Below are positions 59,053 through 64,000 of a stretch of 64,000 bases of DNA, one piece after another. Made by a program: the position numbers and the translations under genes. How positions within the stretch are numbered: position 1 is the stretch's first letter; the number at the start of each line of letters is the position of its first letter. The DNA comes from Cocos nucifera (lineage: Eukaryota > Streptophyta > Magnoliopsida > Arecales > Arecaceae), in contig QRFJ01003325.1 of the NCBI GenBank assembly GCA_006176705.1, forward strand, positions 62,001 to 126,000, in the 5' to 3' direction. The notes under the pieces were generated by a model that worked only from the letters and a program-made list of their open reading frames with translations, was not told the origin of the DNA and made no database searches.

Positions 59053-60773
59053 TTTTGCACAACAAGGAAAACCAAACCTAATTAGTATATGAATCAATTA
59101 ACATAAAGACTTGGACTTTATTCTAAAGGTTCTTCCACTATTTTATATGAATTGAAAGCCTTTACCTTCAATTTGAGGAATTTCTTTAATTTATTAGTGG
59201 GTACTAGAATCCACATAGACTATACACGAGCCCAACTTTCGTTGGTCAACCCATGTGCATCTATGGATAGATTCAAAATCAATTATTTCTCTAAACAACT
59301 TCTAGTAATATTGATTTTACCCCAGAGATCTAATCAGTAGGTTTTGGCCTCTACTGAAAAAGTCCAGTTAGGTCCAACCATTAACATGATCACATTTTAT
59401 CTTATTTAACCAATCAAGCCTGACTTTGGTTGACCAATCTAACCACCATTAAAAAGACTTAACCAAATTATCATTTGATGAATGATAATTTCATTAGTCA
59501 ATAATCACCAGGCCTTTGGGCCTCCAATGCTCATTATATTAATGAACCCATTATCACTCAACTTAATAGGAGGTTATGATTTAGTTATCTATAAAACTAT
59601 TTCATTTTTAAGGACCTAATAATTTTAGAGAATTTAATTAACATATTTTAAGAAGAGGAAGAAATTAAGCGAGCCAATTTCGATCCTTCCACTGATTTCA
59701 CAAAGTCAGATTAAAAAGAATCTAATCCAAGCTGGCATTAGGAGCACCTAAATCAATCAAACTAATTTATCTAATTAACATGGGTGAGCCCGAATCACCA
59801 AGTGATCTAATCAAAACTTAATTCATTAGGATGGCTAGGTAAGTGAGATTAGTGGAAGGGATAGGACATTAACTCATCAAAGATCGAATCAATGCAAGTA
59901 GCTTTCAATTAAAAACCATTGGTCAAACTACCAAACTTACCTTAGATACCGTTCGGTTCATTAGTTTCAACTTGATCAGCTTAGTAATTATAGATTCGAC
60001 TGTATAGCCATGAATCAAGTCCACTTGATCCTCGTTAAAGGTATGGACTTGACCAACTATAACTATTATAATTAAGTCTATAGAGTTCTTGACCTAATCT
60101 AAATTATCATTTAATTAAATTTGATCAATTACTCTAAATTAGCCCATTCTTTAACTAACCTTAGGTCTAACCCAATTTATAGACCTAATTCAGCTAACTG
60201 AATAACCCACAAGTTTATGATTAATGACTTAGAGTCTTAATTCATAATTCTAGACACTAAATTATTATACTTAATTTTAATTAAGTTTATGGGCTGAGGG
60301 TTAGGGTTCAGCATTTCAAAAATATTTTTCAAAATTTTGAAGGATTCTTTACAACTTAGCATTGTTCACCAATTGAGTCGACTCACTTTAAAATTGAATC
60401 AGCTCAATTCACAAACAATACTACTTATAGAGTTTAATCTGAAGCTATATACACTATATAATACTAAATCATGAATCAAATTTTAGATCCTATCTAAACA
60501 TACATTCATGATCAAAAATCAAATTAAAGCCTAATTTAATCAGATCCTAAGTATTAGATCAAATCTAAAGTTTTACGATTAATGATTTAGATCAGCAACG
60601 TACCAGGATAACCTTTTCACTGTAGGGGGTAAACCCTACAGTAGGACAACCTTCAGTCTATGCGATCTTAATTTTAATTTTTAGATCTAATTAATTAGAT
60701 TATTAGATTAATATTTAGATCAAATCTAAATTATCAATCTTAACATGCAAGCATATCATGTTTAACAAATCTT
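59053..60773 (-). other. B2 leader
   Basis: Non-coding, AT-rich, colinear in reverse with the B1 leader (31351-33080). No ORF of note. Confidence 0.75.
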
Positions 60774-60785
60774 GCTCTAATACCA
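60774..60785 (-). other. B2 primer-binding site, initiator tRNA-Met
   Basis: TGGTATTAGAGC on the minus strand, two bases from the LTR, one mismatch. Confidence 0.88.
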
Positions 60786-60787
60786 TT

Positions 60788-63481
60788 TGAAGGATGCAGT
60801 GTTACTTTCAAAAATTTTTTGAAAATAGCAAAGATGCAGTGGAAGAAGTAATTAATCTAATTAATTACCTATTGATCATATCAAAGTATAAACCCTAGAT
60901 TAAGGATCTAAACAAAATATGCATGCATTCATATAGATCTAAAAAATAAAACTATGCAGCAAACTATTTACTACATTAATGTGTTCAGAACACCAAATCT
61001 TTTTCATGGGTATTCGATTGCCATAATCTGATCATTGTCAAGGAGGTCCACTAGTCATGATGTAGCCACATAGATGTTTGGCCTCTATGGATTGTCCATA
61101 CAAGGCTCCTGGTCCTGATCGACTCTCTGCAAGTACTAGCTCGACACCGTAGTCTTTCAAGGACTATTTTTATCAAACGACTTTGATCTTCATCTACGGG
61201 CATCATGGATACTCTGGGTTGCTTGTAGACATAGTAGAGATGTAGAGGAGATTCTCTCTAAAGTTTCATGGGCTTTGGATGCTCATAGCTCATGCAATAT
61301 CTTCCCGAATCCTAGGTTAAATATTTAGGGCTGCACTTAATTAAATCCCTACACTAGCCCCTCTCTAATTTTTCCTTCTTATAAGAATTTTTAACTTTTT
61401 TTTCATGCACACACAGCCTCATGGAAGTCCTCTACTTCTTTTCAGATCAATTTCACATGTCCCAAAAATCTCCCCTTTTTATTTTGCACCAAACAGTGTC
61501 ACATACACGTGGGAAGAAGAGAACAAGTTCGTTGCTAGTTTTGAATTCAAATCTCATTTTAATCCAAAACATCAACCAACTAAATTTAAACTTAATTGGG
61601 ATGTGTAAAAAAGTTGTACAACCACTCTTCAGCAAAGAAAAGTCCATGAGAAACCCATTTCACATTGAGATAACAGGCACACAAAATTTTAGGTGGCGTA
61701 GGAATAAGATATGGTTGTTGCTGATCCAAATTCAAACTCTTTTTGAATTTGGATGGCAACTAACCATAACTTATCCCTTGAGGATGTGGAAAGACTAGTC
61801 AAAACCTCTTATGTGCATGAGAAAAAAAGTATGAGAGAATTTAAATGGGGCATGGGGTTAGATGTGGCGCATGGGAAGACTAGTTAAACTACTCTTTGAA
61901 TTCTAAACTTCAACCAACTGAACCAATCCAATCAAAATTGGTTAGGTCCAACTAGACTAAATTTAATCAAACACATTTAGGCTTAATTAGGCTCAATTAG
62001 ATTTCAATAAAATTAAGAATTGATCAAGCCCAATCTTTGATCAAATCAGGGTTCAGAACTCCTCGGCGATTAGGTCAACTCGTGAGCTAATCGAGTCAAA
62101 CCCAACTAAACCCAATTCAATTGAACTTGAACCAAAATTAAAAACTAAATCAAATTAAGTTAATTAGTGATAAAATCACTAATAAAACCTCTCATAAAAA
62201 TAAAGTCCAAATCCAGTGGATATCCGGACAACAGAGTCCCATCAAAATGAAATTCTTTATCGAAGAGTCCCAAACTAGTGGGACTCTTGATCACGGTGTC
62301 CAAAATAAGTGGAACTCATGATTGTAGAGTATCAACTCTCTATCATAGAGTCTTAGACATGTAGGTCTCAAAGTCTCAGAGTGGTAGGACTCTTAGTCGA
62401 AGAGTTTTAGTCCAATGGAACTCTTGACCATGGACTCCCAGACAATGAGACTCAGTGTCCTAAGCCAATAGGACTCCCGATCGAAGAGTTCCAGTCCAAT
62501 GGGAGTCTTGACCATAGAGTCCCAGTCGAGTGGGACTCCTCACCAGCCATCAAATTAGGTAGGAACCTCTAATGTGTGTGACTCTGTAAGTTCGAACCTA
62601 AGTTGGTAAAATAGAAACTAATTTCTATGCTAATCGAAGTGACCATCTAGCAATGGTACCCGACGTTCGGATAGGTTGAATAGTCATAATCGCAACATTC
62701 AGAATCTACATGAATATGGTTACCATGTAATTCATCCCTTTAACCTCTGTGCATAGGATGACTTTAGCGTTTGACTATCAATCCTATATGATACATCCAA
62801 ATCATGTCTCAAAGTAATTAGTCCAATGACCCCTCACAAGGACTACCCTGGCCAAGGCTTTGCTAAATTAAAATACCATTTAACATAACTCTTGAATCCA
62901 GAAGTTGTCAATTCCATCTTGATACACATACTGACTCCTTAAGTACTTGACCATGCCTAAAAATCTACCATCACTAAATTAAAAATTTTGGTAGTCCGAC
63001 ATCAAAGCATAGTGAGTTGCTTGAAAGTCACTAAGATGATCTCAGATTGAAGGGACACATATACCCATATTCCATCGGAGCTAATCTTGATTGGAGAAAA
63101 GCACCAAAGTTGGTCACATTCAGTGTAGATGTACCCATACATCTTACTTGCATGTCATACCAATATCTCAACACTCCTTGGTTATGATGATAACCAACCT
63201 ATATGACATACAATGACTTATACTCGATAAATATTGTCATCTTTAGTAACAACATATCATTTGATTATGAACAATTTAAGAACTAAATGACAAATCCTCC
63301 TTTATCGAATCTAGATAGTCCTAAGAAATTTATCACAACACATGAGTTCATTAGAAGATAATAGAATTTATGATGAAAAATATCGAAATAACTTTTATTA
63401 ATTTATAATTTATATGTAATTATAAATATATAGTCCAACCATCAATAGGTTGATGATTGGCTTTGGAACATATTTCCAACA
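60788..63481 (-). repeat. B2 5' LTR
   Basis: 2,694 bases. Relative to the 3' LTR it lacks about 15 bases near the inner end (after GGATGCAGTG) and the 39-base duplication. Palindromic array at 62230-62540. A weak TATA-like CTTATAAG lies near 61378-61385. Confidence 0.9.
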
Positions 63482-63486
63482 CCTTA

Positions 63487-63877
63487 TGACTGCTCGAGGT
63501 GATCATGCTCAGTGTCCTCATTTTCTGACAAGTACCTATACTCTCGCTCTGGTGTCTCCACACCATAGACTCAAGATATATTTTTACTAAGAAAGTGATT
63601 GTGTACTAATCTTTCGGATCGATCACCAACCTCGTGATGATCCTACAGTCGGGAGCAGTTTATAAGTTAATTATGAAAATTCATATCTTAAATTTTTAAC
63701 TCTTGAAAATATAAATCATCATTTCCATTAACTCAAAGAATATATCATAGATACTTTAAATGGACACTGTGATAGAAAATAATCTTTTTATTAATTTATA
63801 GTCAAAATTATAAAATTACTCTTAGAAGTGTATTACAAGTGTTTAGCCAATCTGGCATTTAGGGCACACATCTAATA
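63487..63877 (-). repeat. A 5' LTR, 5' part
   Basis: Outermost LTR piece, matching 23554-23940. It ends in TCTAATA, the changed terminus TATTAGATG for TGTTAGATG. Next to it is the second ATGGC. Confidence 0.92.
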
Positions 63878-64000
63878 ATGGCTTTGTTAAGAATAGAGAA
63901 GAGCCCTGCATTTACATGTGGATAAATGATCTGGCAGTGGTATTTCTTATCTTGTACGTGGATGACATTATCTTAATCAAGAATGATATCTCCACACTAC
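63878..64000 (+). pseudogene. D reverse transcriptase resumes, with YVDD active site
   Basis: After the second ATGGC copy the RT reading continues (FVKNREEPCIYMW, then LYVDDIIL) with the polymerase motif YVDD at 63955-63966. It matches B1 at 35990-36100 in register. The frame has no stop up to the window edge. The remaining RT, RNase H and 3' LTR of D should lie to the right. Confidence 0.9.

Larger units (their letters stand above)
52328..63481 (-). mobile_element. B2: copia retrotransposon, family B, full length
   Basis: Minus strand: 5' LTR 60788-63481, primer site, leader, gag from 59052, protease, integrase, RT, RNase H ending at 55093, polypurine tract 55079-55090, 3' LTR 52328-55078. 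Perfect CCTTA flanks (52323-52327, 63482-63486). The LTR ends are canonical TGTTGGAAAT and CCTTCA. It lies in the 5' LTR of A. B2 keeps residues where B1 and D have stops (for example CAG at 56631-56629), so it is the best-preserved family B copy here, yet it still has several stops. Confidence 0.93.
9166..63877 (-). mobile_element. A: copia retrotransposon, family A, carrying five further elements
   Basis: Read on the minus strand, A has: a 5' LTR in three pieces (63487-63877, 51891-52327, 40629-42101, summing to about 2.30 kb); a primer site at 40615-40626; a leader split by B1; gag-pol from about 27870 to 23955; a polypurine tract; and a 3' LTR in two pieces (23355-23940, 9166-10843, about 2.26 kb). 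Both LTR sums agree with the 2.29 kb E1 LTR, which supports the assembly of the pieces. Removing the nested elements leaves about 10 kb. It lies in the RT gene of D with TSD ATGGC. Confidence 0.93.

Overview
This 64 kb window looks like plant nuclear heterochromatin. I find no host gene, no tRNA or rRNA gene and no prokaryotic feature. Essentially every base belongs to transposable elements stacked inside one another. Ty1/copia elements with 2.3-2.7 kb LTRs, an En/Spm (CACTA) transposon with an intron-containing Ptta-type transposase relic, and an Athila-like gag-only LTR element together mean a repeat-rich angiosperm. A monocot such as a palm is my guess, not something the sequence proves.

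Layout, from the oldest layer inwards. Element D (copia family B, + strand) is the base layer. Its leader, gag, protease, integrase and first part of reverse transcriptase (RT) occupy 5064-9165. Its RT frame resumes at 63883 and runs off the right edge. Element E1 (family A, +, 1-5063, left end outside the window) sits in the D leader. Element A (family A, - strand, 9166-63877) sits in the D RT gene with target-site duplication (TSD) ATGGC. Four elements then entered A: a CACTA transposon (10844-23351, TSD ATT) in its 3' LTR, B1 (family B, +, 28800-39593) in its leader, C (SIRE-like copia, -, 42102-51885, TSD CTCTC) in its 5' LTR, and B2 (family B, -, 52328-63481, TSD CCTTA) also in the 5' LTR. 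Element F (Athila-like gag-protease element, -, 12793-20077, TSD GTTAT) sits inside an intron of the CACTA transposase relic. The deepest nesting is four levels (D > A > CACTA > F).

All coding regions are decayed. RT or RNase H frames remain open over a few hundred bases in A, B1, B2, C and E1. Every pol has in-frame stops or frameshifts, and several catalytic residues are lost (C: YVED in RT and an integrase Asp to Asn; B1: YADD and an integrase Asp to Asn; D and E1: integrase Glu to Lys). Primer-binding sites match initiator tRNA-Met in A, B1, B2 and C, and tRNA-Asp in F.

The less ordinary content is: a roughly 1 kb near-perfect palindrome next to the CACTA right end; arrays of short palindromic repeats inside family B and C LTRs; an extra ORF between pol and the 3' LTR of C with a Pro-rich linker and probable coiled coil; and LTR-specific duplications. 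Boundaries were set by reading LTR ends, TSDs and primer sites. Percent identities are hand counts on short samples only.
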